Below are positions 10,687 to 20,716 of a DNA stretch of 58,100 nucleotides, in pieces. This DNA is from CAJXJP01 sp034111025 (GTDB taxonomy: Bacteria; Patescibacteriota; Gracilibacteria; BD1-5; UBA6164). The number at the start of each line of letters is the position of its first letter. The first letter of the stretch is position 1. The notes below the pieces were generated by a model. The model did not search any database. It worked only from the letters and a program-made list of their open reading frames with translations, and was not told the origin of the DNA. Location of the stretch: the NCBI GenBank assembly GCA_034111025.1, contig JAWUYB010000027.1, forward strand, positions 1 to 58,100. Reading direction: 5' to 3'. The position numbers were made by a program, and so were the translations under genes.

Positions 10687-11901
10687 ATGTTTTGAAAAAC
10701 ATTTTATGATAAGTATGGGAATTTTGAAAATGAAAAATTCATCTTACTTCTCGAAAAAACAAAAAAGGCTCAAGAGATGAGTAAATATAAAAAAACAAGC
10801 AATATGAATCAAGATATTGCTCTATTTAATAGTGTGAGTAAAAAAGAATTATGGCAGTTTATTAATAAACTTTCAATTTTTGTAAACTCAGGTATTGATA
10901 TTAAAGGTGCATTATGAATCATGGCTAAGCAAGTAAAAAACCCATTTTTACAAAAAATTGTTTTAGAAATGAAAGACAATATTGATCACGGTATATGAAT
11001 CAGTGAAACTATGACACAATATCCTAAAGTATTTGATACATTAACAGTTGCATTAGTTTCAGTATGAGAAAAAACAGGTCAATTATGAAAAATTTTAGCA
11101 GAACTAGATTTCAATTTACTAGAAAGTATAGAATTAAAAGGAAAAGTAAAAGGTGCAATGATGTATCCTATGATACTTTTGGGTTTAACAATTTGTATGG
11201 TGATATTTATGATGATATTTATTGTACCAAGAATTACTGAAAGTTTTACCAAAGCTGGTGCTGACTTGCCTGCATTAACACAAATGGTGGTTAATGTTTC
11301 TAATTTTTTAGTATGACAATGGTATATACTCATTGCTTATTTTGTATGAACTTATATTTTATTAAAACTTATAAATTCTTCATATTTTTGAAAAATGCTG
11401 TTTGCAAGTTTTTTTATAAAAATGCCAATTTTTTGATATGTAGTAAGGCAATCAAATATAGTATTTTTTATTAAATCCTTTACTATATTATTAGACTCTT
11501 GAGTTTTACTACTAGAATCTCTTAAAACATCGAGTCAAGTAGTATCAAACTTGGCATATAAAAAAGAATTAATTAGAATTAAAAATGAAGTTGAAATTTG
11601 ATTAACAATTTCAAAATCTCTTTGATTAAATCTTGATTATGAAGCAAGTGTCTATATGAATCCTTTCTTTCCTGAAGAATTTGCATATGTTGTAAGTACA
11701 GGTGAGGAAACTTGAACTTTATCAGTATCATTACAAAAAATCTGAGCTAATTATAATGGTGATTTAAAAAGATATATTTGAAATATGTCTAGTATGATGG
11801 AACCAGTTATTATTGTGATAGTTGGTGCTTTAGTAGGAACAATTGTAGTTGCAATTATGATGCCATTCTTCCAAATGGGTGATGTAGCTAAAAATCTATA
11901 A
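10687..11901 (+). CDS. pilC: Type IV pilus inner-membrane platform PilC/GspF
   Basis: The polytopic platform of type IV pilus systems, on which the ATPase acts. The 404-residue length is standard. Two T2SSF repeats are visible: residues about 65-185 (FINKLSIFVNSGIDIKGAL and SETMTQYPKVFDTLTVALV with VGEKTGQL) and about 265-390 (FIKSFTILLDSGVLLLESL, then FAYVVSTGEETGTL). The hydrophobic segments include MILLGLTICMVIFMMIFIVP and the C-terminal MMEPVIIVIVGALVGTIVVA. Several glycines are TGA, including the third codon. It follows the SpoIIE-type gene and ends at a terminator. Confidence 0.93.
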
Positions 11902-11935
11902 AAAAAAATAAAGTTCAAAAAACTTTATTTTTTTA
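11901..11935 (+). terminator. Intrinsic terminator after pilC
   Basis: An 11-bp stem (11905-11915 with 11921-11931) followed by a T-run, beginning at the pilC stop codon. Confidence 0.8.
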
Positions 11936-12143
11936 TTTTTTTATTTAGTATAAAGGAAAAGAAGCTTATTGACTTATGTGAAAAGTAATTATATCTTATT
12001 AACTAAATCATTAATAGACATATTGTCTATTATAAATAATTGCTTTTCTCTTCGAAATAAGATAGAATTGGAATGTCTTAAAAACAAGACACTAATTTTC
12101 AAAATTTACTTTTGTATTTTATTTTTTAAACAGATATAATTCT
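11936..12143 (+). promoter_or_regulatory. Structured promoter/5' UTR of the major pilin gene
   Basis: A TTGACT (11969-11974) lies 17 bases before TATCTT (11992-11997). Downstream are a hairpin aatagaca/tgtctatt (about 12011-12029), a second hairpin tgtctt/aagaca (about 12074-12090), and a longer-range complement (atcttatt near 11993 with aataagat near 12055). The leader would be about 140 bases, long for this genome, suggesting RNA-level control or stability of an abundant message. No known riboswitch motif was seen. Confidence 0.45.
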
Positions 12144-12689
12144 ATGAAAAATACAAATAAAGCATTTACACTAGTGGAACTAATTGTAGTTATCACTATA
12201 CTTGCTGTTCTAGCTACTGTTGCATTTATATCTTTTAGTGGTCAAACACAAGAAGCGAAAAAATCTAAAGTTGTTTCTGATTTAGCTAACTTATCTAAAT
12301 CTATTGAATTAACTGATACAGGGATTAAAAATATTATTTCTGGAGCTTCATCAACTAATGAAGTTACTGGTACTGCAAATGGTGATACTATAGATGCAAC
12401 TACTTATGGTGTTGGTTGAGTTGACTTTACAGTTGTGAATCAAAATCCTTCTGAATTTGTTGATGCTGAGGGTAATGCTTATATGTTTGCATACTTTGCA
12501 TCAGGTTCATTTAATAAATACCAAGTTGTTGGTCAAGTAAAAAACGGTGCTGGTGATAATGTATCATTATTAAAAGGGAGTTACTTCCAAGTTGGTAATA
12601 CTGATGCTCTTGGTCTAGTTTCTGTTAATAGTACTAGTACTACTGGTCTAACTAATGAAGAAGAAATTGGTCAAACTTCAATTTACTAA
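12144..12689 (+). CDS. Major type IV pilin (PilA-like)
   Basis: The protein has 181 residues with a textbook prepilin N-terminus: MKNTNKAFTLVELIVVITIL, then AVLATVAFISFSG. The cleavage site is Ala-Phe, with Glu5 in the mature chain. The globular part is Gly/Ser/Thr-rich and lacks the paired C-terminal cysteines of many Gram-negative pilins. Only one glycine (12418-12420) is written TGA; the rest are mostly GGT, unlike the neighbours and like the ribosomal protein genes, which points to very high expression. It has its own promoter region, structured leader and strong terminator, and sits between the pilB-pilC operon and convergent pilT. It is the best candidate in the window for the pilus fibre subunit. 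Confidence 0.85.
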
Positions 12690-12701
12690 TAAATATTAGT
12701 T

Positions 12702-12737
12702 AAAAAAAGACTCTTCTTTCGAGAAGGTCTTTTTTTT
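12702..12737. terminator. Bidirectional terminator between major pilin and pilT
   Basis: The stem aagac-tcttct / agaag-gtctt is closed by a TTCG tetraloop and flanked by A- and T-runs, so it can act on both converging genes. Confidence 0.85.
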
Positions 12738-12789
12738 GTCTTATATTTTTAATAAAAAAATATTTAGCATAATTTCTGTATATCTTTAT

Positions 12790-13875
12790 TTATCTTTCTA
12801 AACTATCTTTTATAAGCTTAGGATTGTTAGCATACTTTAAACCTTCTTCTAGAGTAATTGTACCCGATTGAATAAGATTAACAATATCTGTTTCAAGTAA
12901 TTGCATTCATTCTCTCATCCCTATTTGGATAACAGATGGTATTTGATGGAGATCATTTTCTCTAATTAAATTAGCTACCGCTTGATTTTTATATAATATT
13001 TCTTTTGCTAATTTTACTCATGTACCATCACTCGTTTTTAATAATCTTTGTGAAAATACTGCCACTAAAGAATCCGCTAATTGAAGTCTTATTTGATTTT
13101 TATCAGCAGCTTCAAAACTATCTAATATTCTTGTAATTGTTTGATAAGCACTACGTGTATGTAGTGTTGAAAAAACTAAATGCCCTGTTTCAGCGAGTCT
13201 AAGAGCCATTTCCATTTCAGATTTTGATCTCATTTCCCCAAATAGTATCACTTGAGGATTTTGTCTCATAGCACCAATTAATGCAGTTTCATAATCTGGA
13301 ATATCTCTCCCTATTTCTTTATGTTCAATAATTGACATTTTATGAGAATGTACATATTCAATTGGATCTTCTATAGTAATAATATGTCTATTATAATTTT
13401 CATTTATATAATCAATCATAGCAGCAAGAGTTGTTGTTTTACCAGATCCAGTTGGCCCAGTAACTAATATAAGTCATTGTCCTAATTTGGTAACATCTTT
13501 GTAAATATCCGTTAAACCTAAATTTTCAGCGTTTGGAATATCAACCGTTAAAAGTCTTAATACAGTCATATAATTTCACATTTGAAAAGATATATTAACT
13601 CTGAATCTTCTTCTTCAAAAGCTAAAAGAAAAATCATAATTTTGATCCCTATTTAGTATTTCTAATTCTTCAAGAGTAATTAATGAATGTGCAAAATCTT
13701 TTGAAGATTCCGAAGTAAATTTTTCTACTCCATCATCTAAACGAACAATATCTCCTCCAATTTTAATCGCTGGGTAAGTTCATACAGTAATATACATATC
13801 ACTCCCTTCATTATCAATCATAACTTGTAATAATTGATCTTTAAAAATATTATCCTCGATTATTAACTTGCTCAT
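12790..13875 (-). CDS. pilT: Pilus retraction ATPase PilT
   Basis: This hexameric ATPase depolymerises type IV pili and gives twitching force. The 361 residues match PilT length. The N-terminal domain (SDMYITVGTYPAIKIGG) resembles the PilT PAS-like domain. Walker A is GPTGSGKTT, followed by the Asp box TIEDPIEYVH, the Walker B region VILFGEMRS and His-box FSTLHTRSA. The diagnostic PilT AIRNLIRE-type motif appears as AVANLIREND, followed by MQLLETDI. It is convergent with the major pilin. The family normally reads GEMRD; here Ser replaces Asp after GEMR. A PilT confers retraction, so pili made by the upstream operon are probably dynamic. Confidence 0.93.
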
Positions 13876-13938
13876 CTAAACGGTATTAATATATAATTAC
13901 TATCATTGTATCATATAAAGATTTAAGGAACAAAAAAA

Positions 13939-14778
13939 CTAGAGATTATTTAGCTTTTTTATTTTTGGATTTTTTTTCATAAATATTCCTGCATTTACAA
14001 GTAATGTTAATGCAACTAATACCCATGTTTCAGAACCAGTATCTGGTGTTTTAGCAGCATTTAGAGCTATATTTTCTAGTTCTAAAACTTCTTTACCTTC
14101 ATCATCGATTAATACAGCTTCTTTTTTTATAACTTCAACAGTATCTGTTGTTTCAAAGTCATATAATTCTTCATTAAAAGATATATTTTTAAATGCTCCG
14201 TCTTCTAATGATAATATCATTAACATATATTGACTATGAGACATAATAGCTTTTTTTAGATGTAATTTTAATTCTTGTGGTCCAGTATATGAAATTGTAT
14301 CTACAAATATTTCACTAAATACTTTAAATTCAAAATCTGAATCATCTACAAGATTTTTGAAATATACTTCTAAAGTTCTTTTATCAACAGTAACAATTTT
14401 AACTATCCCTTGATCTTTAGGTTGATACATATTTGGAATTTCAACATCAAGAAAAGATTCTTCTGTTCTAAAATCGATATTTCAATTTGCACCGAATATA
14501 GTTAATAGATTATAATTGGTTAACATTTGTAGGTCTTCTTCTAGAGTTAAGATCACTTTATTATGATCATTAATATCTCTTGTAGCAAAACTAACTAAAA
14601 TATCTTTTAATACTTTTACATCACCTGTAATAGCTTCTGATAAAGTAACATCACTCGATAATGATAGTTGTATTTCATGACTATTCATAACTTCAATATT
14701 TTCAAGAGTAGCTGCATGCGTAGTATTTGTAATAATACTTGTAATAAATAGTAGGAAAATAATTTTTAAAAGTTTCAT
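13939..14778 (-). CDS. Secreted cell-surface protein with sortase-like C-terminal signal
   Basis: A 279-residue protein I cannot assign to a family. It has a Sec signal peptide (MKLLKIIFLLFITSIITNTTHA, cut before ATLEN). The body consists of short beta-strand-like segments, with DGKEV-type turns. The C-terminus reads TPDTG (residues 244-248), then a hydrophobic helix (WVLVALTLLVNAGIF) and a basic tail MKKNPKIKKLNNL. That order (short Pro-x-Thr-Gly motif, membrane helix, Lys cluster) is the architecture of sortase substrates. No sortase gene is in the window. One glycine near 14480 is TGA. It starts alone on the minus strand between pilT and the CaCA transporter. Confidence 0.7.
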
Positions 14779-14922
14779 AACTGAAATTTTTAGATAAATA
14801 AATATATATATCTATTACATCACATAAAAATCTCTGTGTCAAAAAAAAAGTATAATATTTTATCATTTTGTAATAAGTTCCTTTTGTTTATAATAACTTC
14901 AATTATTTTTTTATATTCATAT

Positions 14923-15861
14923 ATGGATTATATTCTATTAATCATAGGTTTTCTTTTATTAATCAAATGATCAGATTTACTTGTAGATTGAGCTAGTTCT
15001 ATAGCGAAAAAATTTGGTATTTCTTCATTAGTTATTGGTTTAACAATTGTAGCATTTTGATCAAGTTCACCTGAATTGGTCATTAATTTAATTTCTTGAT
15101 TTCAAGGGAAGACTGATTTAGCTGTTTCAAATATTCTAGGAAGTAATATTTCTAATATCTTATTAATTCTTTGAATTACCGCTTTAATTTGTCCAATAAC
15201 TTTACCTCAATCAACGGTAAAGAAAGAAATTCCTTATTTAATATTTGTAGCAGCTATATTAATACTTCTTATATATGATGGAAATATTAATACCTTTGAT
15301 GCAAGTATATTATCAATATTATTTTCCTGATTTTTATTCTATACATTCAAAATTGCTAAAAATTGAAATAATGAAGAAGAAAAAAAAATCGATCTTATGT
15401 CGAATAAAAAAGCTACTATTTATATAATACTTGGTTTTATCTGACTCATAGGTTGATGAAATATGATTGTGGATAGTGCTGTTTCAATTGCTTCAAATTT
15501 TGGTTTACCAGAAGCCTTTATTTGAGTTACTATCGTTGCTATTGGGACATCTTTACCTGAACTTGCTGTGAGTCTCATAGCTGCGTTTAAAAAGCAAACT
15601 GATATAGCTGTAGGTGCAGTGGTAGGTTCTAATATATTTAATACATTATGGATATTAGGTGCAACTTGATTAATAACTACCCTTCCTGCATATGAATGAA
15701 TACATATAGATTTATGAGTAAATCTTATAGCAAGTATATTAATATTTGTTTTCGCTTTCACATTTAAAAAACATTTACTAGAAAGAAGAGAAGGTTTTAT
15801 ATTACTTATTGCATACTTGAGTTATATAGGATATCTCATTTCAACAGTAATAACTACATAA
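14923..15861 (+). CDS. CaCA-family Na+/Ca2+-type antiporter (YrbG-like)
   Basis: A 312-residue polytopic membrane protein with the two inverted alpha-repeats of the cation/Ca2+ exchanger family. Repeat 1 has GLTIVAFGSSSPELVI and GSNISNILLILG; repeat 2 has GVTIVAIGTSLPELAV and GSNIFNTLWILG. The Glu in each SPEL/LPEL and the Asn in each GSN motif are the ion-binding residues of the family. About ten membrane segments can be counted, with a Lys/Glu-rich central loop near residue 150. It exchanges a monovalent cation for calcium or a related divalent ion. Several motif glycines are TGA. It is a single gene with its own terminator. Confidence 0.92.
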
Positions 15862-15892
15862 AAAAACAGATGAATTATCATCTATTTTTTTT
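15861..15892. terminator. Terminator between CaCA antiporter and ruvX
   Basis: The stem agatga / tcatct with an ATTA loop, A-run before and T-run after; the right arm contains the ruvX stop codon, so it can serve both converging genes. Confidence 0.7.
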
Positions 15893-16262
15893 GTTCTAAG
15901 TATGTTTCTAATATTAAAGCAGCAGCTATATCATCTCTTTTAGAATAATCTCCCATCTCAAGAGATATTTCATCTGCAGCAAAACTTGTAAATCTTTCAT
16001 CACAACCTTCGATAGATATATGTGGAAATTGTTCTGATAAATACTTCATGTATTCTTTTGTTTTTTCTAGTTGTTTATTTTTTTTTCCATATAAGTCATA
16101 TGGAAGTCCTATAACAATAATTCTAATTTTATATTCAGAAACATATTTTTTTAATGTTTGCATCAGCTTTGGTCTGAGTACAATTTCTTTTGGGAAAACT
16201 ATTCATGTTTGTTCGATAGCAATTCAGCAACGTTTATCTCATAGATCAATTGATAAATACAT
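15882..16262 (-). CDS. ruvX: Holliday junction resolvase-like RuvX/YqgF
   Basis: A 126-residue RNase H-fold nuclease of the RuvX (YqgF) family, implicated in 16S rRNA 5' end processing and Holliday junction resolution. The family signature DLGDKRCGIA (first catalytic Asp) is at the N-terminus, IIVIGLPYDLYGKKN near residue 48, the acidic FTSFAAD after CDERF (second acidic residue), and KRDDIAAALILETYL at the C-terminus (third). Its ATG overlaps the rplI stop by one base (TAATG at 16260-16264), showing translational coupling. Confidence 0.9.
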
Positions 16263-16714
16263 TAATTTTCTGGGTTAATAACTACTTTAATTTTTGCGCT
16301 AGCATCTTTTCAAAGTTTGATATAAACTGTAGTCTCTCAGAGTTGTTTTATATGACCATTTGGTAAAGAAATATGTTTTTTAGTAAGAGCTATTCTACAT
16401 TCAGATTTGATTGCTTTAATAATATCTTTTTCACCAATTGCTCAAAAAACTTTATCATTCACTCATGTTTTGAGTGTAAAATTAAAAACTTTTGAATCTA
16501 GTAAATCCGTGATATTATGTTTATTTTCTAATAATTCTCTTCTATGAAAATCTTCTTTTTTAAGAGTATCTTTGAATTTTTTTTCAACTTCAGGAGTTAA
16601 TTCAATTGCATATTTTTTTGGAAATAACATATTTATTGCATATCCGGGTTTCACTTCTTTTACTTCACCTTTTTTTGCTACATGTAATACATTTTCTAAA
16701 AATAATACTTTCAT
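16262..16714 (-). CDS. rplI: 50S ribosomal protein L9
   Basis: The 150-residue length is the family norm. The N-terminal domain MKVLFLENV, then KKGEVKEVKPGYAINMLFPKKYA, matches the L9 signature that binds 23S rRNA at the L1 stalk base. A connecting helix (about 40-75) leads to the C-terminal domain with VFGAIGEKDIIKAI and ending in KVVINPEN. At least one glycine (16463-16465) is TGA, unlike the more abundant L7/L12, L10 and L11. It is followed by ruvX with overlapping stop and start and preceded by a terminator that separates it from nusA. Confidence 0.95.
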
Positions 16715-16774
16715 ATGATTTTATATTAAAGACTAATTTACTTAAGTATACATTATTAATAAAAAATAAAAAAT

Positions 16775-16802
16775 AAAAAAACTGAAATATTTCAGTTTTT
16801 TT
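16775..16802 (-). terminator. Terminator between nusA and rplI
   Basis: A perfect palindrome (actgaaat / atttcagt flanked by A- and T-runs) between the nusA stop and the rplI start. Confidence 0.8.
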
Positions 16803-16813
16803 ATTTTTCTATG

Positions 16814-17884
16814 TTATTTTGATTCTTCAATATCTTCAATAGATATTTTATATCAAGTTAAACTTGCAGCTAGATGAACATTAAGTCCATTTTTACCAAC
16901 AGCTCTTGCTCTTTCTGAAGCATTAATATAAGCTTTGGCATACATTTCATCTTCATTAATTTCAACTCTAATTACTTCTGCAGGAGAAAGTGATTTTTTA
17001 ATGATTTCACCCATATCTTCTGAATTTGGGATAATATCGATTTTTTCACCTCCTATTTCTTCCATTACTGATTTAACTCTCATACCTTTTTGTCCAATAA
17101 GTGTACCTACGGCATCAATTTCTTCAAATGTAGAAGATACTAACATTTTAGTTTTTATACCAGCTTGTCTTACTACTTTATCTATTGTAATTATTCCTTC
17201 TCAAATTTCAGGAACAAATTCTGCAAATACTGCAGGAACCATTTCAGCCCTTTTTCTTGATAACACTACTTTTGGAGCACCAGTTTCAGTTTTAGCAACT
17301 TCAGCAACATATACAAAAAGCCTTGTCCCAGCTAAATAATTATCTCTAGGTACTTGTTCAGATTTTGGTAAAACTACTTGATTTCCATTATAATCAAACA
17401 ATACTTTCCCACTTTCAACTATATCAATTTTCATAGAAATAACTTCACCTTCTTTTCCATCAAATAATTCATATATTTTTTCTTTTTCAGTATCACCTAT
17501 TTTTTGAATAATTACTTGTCTTGCTGCTTGAGAAGCAATTCTACCAAATGATTCTGCATTATCTTCTCACATTACTTCATCAGTAACATCAAGTTCAATT
17601 TTATCACCTTCTGAAAAATTTTCAGCATCATCTCCTAGTTCTTCAAAACTAATTTCAAGAGCTGGATTTGTAACTTCTTTTACTACAATTTTTTCAATTG
17701 AAATTTCAATTTCATATGCTTCAAAATCTAATTTTACAATTACTTCTTCATCTTTTGCTCAGAAATCTTTTTTATATGCAGTTCTAATAGCTGCTTCAAT
17801 AATTTCAATTAATTTTTCTTTTGGAATTTTTTTTTCAGCTGAGATAATCGATACAGCTTGTTCTATTTGTTTTAAGTCTAACAT
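16814..17884 (-). CDS. nusA: Transcription termination/antitermination factor NusA
   Basis: An RNA polymerase-associated pausing and antitermination factor of 356 residues, the short form without C-terminal acidic repeats. The N-terminal domain (MLDLKQIEQAVSIISAEKK, then IIEAAIRTAYKK) binds polymerase. The S1 domain lies around residues 140-200 (EGEVISMKI). VVLSRKRAEMV leads to KH1 with VDAVGTLIGQKGMRVKSVM, and KH2 contains RARAVGKNGLNV. The sequence KH1-KH2 with the GQKGMR and GKNGLN loops is diagnostic. It lies downstream of ftsZ behind a terminator. The RbfA/IF2 partners of the classical nusA operon are not present here. Confidence 0.93.
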
Positions 17885-17909
17885 TTTTTATTTTTTTATT
17901 TTTTAAAAA

Positions 17910-17945
17910 CAAAACGAGAACTTGTGGAACAAATTCTCGTTTTTT
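17910..17945 (-). terminator. Terminator after ftsZ
   Basis: A 10-bp stem (aaaacgagaa with ttctcgtttt) and a U-rich tail in the leftward direction, between the ftsZ stop and the nusA start. Confidence 0.75.
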
Positions 17946-18005
17946 TCAAACGTACAAGCAAATAATATGATTTTTTTCTTATTTTGCAAATATTTTTTAA
18001 ATGAA

Positions 18006-19205
18006 TTACATTTTTTTTCTTAAAAATGTTGGAATGTCTAAATCTTCCCCAGAGTGAGTTGTACCTGAATTTGTATTAGCAGCAGGAATAACTCTAGAAT
18101 CATTTACTGATCTTCTACCAAATGGACTCATACTTGGAGTATCAATTGTTCTTTTTTGTTCTTGAAAGGTTGCATTTGAGACTTCATCAAATCAGGTTGC
18201 ACAAACAGTAATTTTTAGTTCACCATTGTATTCTTCATTAATAGTAGCACCAAAGATAATATTTGCATCAGGATCAACAGATTCAGTAATTATTTTTGCA
18301 GCTTCATCAACTTCAAACATTGATAAATCTGTACCTCCTGTAATATTGAATAATAATCCTTTAGCTCCAGCGATAGATAATTCTAAAAGTGGTGAATCAA
18401 TAGCAGCTCTTGCAGCCTCTACAGCTCTATTTTCCCCTGAACCATATCCAATACCCATAAGAGCAGATCAAGCATTTCTCATAACTGATCTAACATCAGC
18501 GAAATCTACATTAATCATACCTGGTTGAGTAATTAAATCTGAAATACCTTGTACCCCTTGATTTAATACTTCATCTACAATAGAGAAAGCATCTAATAAT
18601 GGAGTTTTTTTATCGATAATAGATAAGATTTTATCATTTGGAATAGTTATAAGTGTATCAACTTTTTCTTTTAATTGTTCATAACCATCGATAGATTTTC
18701 CTAATCTATTTTGACCTTCAAACCCAAATGGTTTTGTAACTACACCAACAGTAAGAGCACCTACCTCTTTAGCAATTTCTGCAACTACAGGAGCAGCACC
18801 CGTACCAGTACCTCAACCTAATCCACAAGTAATGAAGACCATATCAGCACCTTCTAGAGCTATTTTAATATCTTCTCTTGATTCTTCAGCTGATTTTTTA
18901 CCAACTTCTGGATCTGAACCTGCACCTAAACCACCGGTAATAATTTTACCAATATTGATTTTAGTAGGAGCAAGTGAACTAAATAATGCTTGAGCATCTG
19001 TATTAATTGAAATAAATTCAACTCCAGCTAACCCTCATTCAATCATTCTGTTTACTGCATTATTTCAACCTCAACCAACTCAAACAACTTTGATTTTTGC
19101 GACTGGTGAAATTGAAGAAGCTATATTTACTTCTTCAGGACCAGTAGATTCAACATGTGCAGAACCAGATAATAAGCTTTTTAGTTTATCTTCTCTCATT
19201 GACAT
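18006..19205 (-). CDS. ftsZ: Cell division GTPase FtsZ
   Basis: The tubulin homologue that forms the division ring; 399 residues. The nucleotide-binding GVGGGGNNAVNRMI is near residue 40, the tubulin signature GGLGAGSDP and GLGGGTGTGAAP near 130, and the T7 synergy region ITQPGMINVDFADV follows. The C-terminal peptide DLDIPTFLRKK is the conserved tail that recruits FtsA. The third glycine of GGGTGTG is TGA (18813-18815), which is decisive evidence for TGA as glycine because that residue is invariant. The gene is 27 bases behind ftsA, forming the usual ftsA-ftsZ pair without other dcw genes in the window. Confidence 0.97.
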
Positions 19206-19232
19206 AATAATTGGAATTAATTAAATATAAAA

Positions 19233-20468
19233 TTATGGTAATAGTTTTTTAAATGTATTTATAATTGATTCAAAGAATCCTCATATGTTTACAGAAAACA
19301 TTTTTCATGATATTGAATACTTATTCGAAAGAATCATTGTACCAATAACACTTGCAAATACTGGATCTGATATTAATGAATCGTTGAAATCATCTTGCGA
19401 TACAGGTAATCATATAAATACAGGTAATTTTAATGATTTTTTTCAAAGATCTACAAAACCTTTAATCTTTGTTCATCCTCATACACATATAGCTCATTCT
19501 GGTAACATTCAGTCCTTTCAAATTTTTTTAAGTTCTTCACGAATGAAATAAAATATTTCATCATAACGAGCAGTAACGATTTTTGATAAGTATTCTAATG
19601 AAACAACTGATTCTTCATGTTGATCATATATTGATAATACTATTTCTTTATCAGAAAAACCATCTTTATTTTCTAAATCTAATTCTGCGTAATCTAATTT
19701 TAATTTTTCAGCAACGGTAGTTGAAGTCCTTAATCCTAGTGCAATATCATTGGTAACATTATCTCAACCAATTGATATAATTCATGAATATTTTAAACTT
19801 CATTCTTCATAAACTGATACTCAAGTTGTAGCAGCTCAGATATCAATACATACAACTCACAGTTCTTTTTGTCTTTTAGATAAAACTGATTCTGGAGCGC
19901 TGAGAAGATTTGGATAAATATCATATATTTCAATTCCGATATCGCTTACCGCTTTTTTAATATTATTAAGAATATTAAAATTCATTGAAAAAATATTTGC
20001 TTCTACATCCATTTTTCTTGCGGTCATTCAAATTGGGTTTTTAACTCAAGGTTCTAGATCAACGATAAAATTTTCTGGTATTACCTTTAATATCTCTCTA
20101 TTTGGTAAATCAACACCTCATTTAGCCATTTCTAATGCTCTATCTATATCTTCTTCAGCGATTTCTCATCATGATACAGCAACAATTCATTTATTTTTTA
20201 TTACTTCATATGATGAAGAGTTAAATGAAATATACGCTCCTGCAGCTTCTTCTCAAGACATTTTTTCAGCTTCTTCTAAAGATTTATCCAAGTTATTCTT
20301 AAATTCTTCCATATCAAGGATATTTCCTTTTCTTATTGCATTTGAATCTGAAACTCAAACTCCAAGGATGTGAAAATCTTCTTGCGAGTCAGAATCAAAA
20401 TATCAGATAATTGTTCTGATTTTTGAACTTCAAATATCTATAGTAGTTATTATGTTAGATACTCACAT
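19233..20468 (-). CDS. ftsA: Cell division protein FtsA
   Basis: An actin-fold ATPase that tethers FtsZ to the membrane; 411 residues. The phosphate-1 motif TIDIGSSKIRTIIG is at the N-terminus. The SHS2/1C insertion is around residues 85-165. Phosphate-2 is VCIDIGAATTGVSVYEEG, then the adenosine motif GAICVGGGTKIKG, and the C-terminal amphipathic helix GGFFESIINTFKKLLP that inserts in the membrane. The second codon is TGA (Gly), and most motif glycines are TGA. It leads the ftsA-ftsZ operon; a 248-base divergent intergenic region separates it from the SpoIIE-type gene. Confidence 0.95.
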
Positions 20469-20529
20469 TATATATTATTCTCTTAAGTTATAATTATGTT
20501 CTATTTTTTTATACAGATTTTTTGTTTAT

Positions 20530-20565
20530 AATAAGAGGTTTTTGCTTTTTTTACAAAACCCTTAT
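20530..20565. repeat. Hairpin in the ftsA/phosphatase divergent region
   Basis: An inverted repeat (ataagaggtttt with aaaacccttat) inside the 248-base region between ftsA and the divergent phosphatase gene. It could be part of the ftsA leader. No other element is clear in this region. Confidence 0.35.
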
Positions 20566-20716
20566 ACATAAGATTATATTGAGCAAATACCCTTTTACAA
20601 AGCAAAATTAACAACTCATGTTAAAAACAAAAAAAACAGGTCTATTTTTTGCAATAATTCAAAAAAAATGTTACCTTATATATAAGTTAATGCTCTAAAA
20701 AATTAAACACAAAATT

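Noticed and set aside
15420..15761. Minus-strand frame of 113 codons inside the CaCA antiporter
   Set aside because: Antisense of the second alpha-repeat; no start context or motif.
16935..17339. Plus-strand open frame of 134 codons
   Set aside because: It lies opposite nusA, whose frame carries clear KH motifs; the plus-strand translation is low complexity with no motif.
20581..20716. Possible small gene in the ftsA/phosphatase intergenic region
   Set aside because: Only very short frames exist, without signal peptide or conserved-looking sequence; the region is better seen as promoter and leader.
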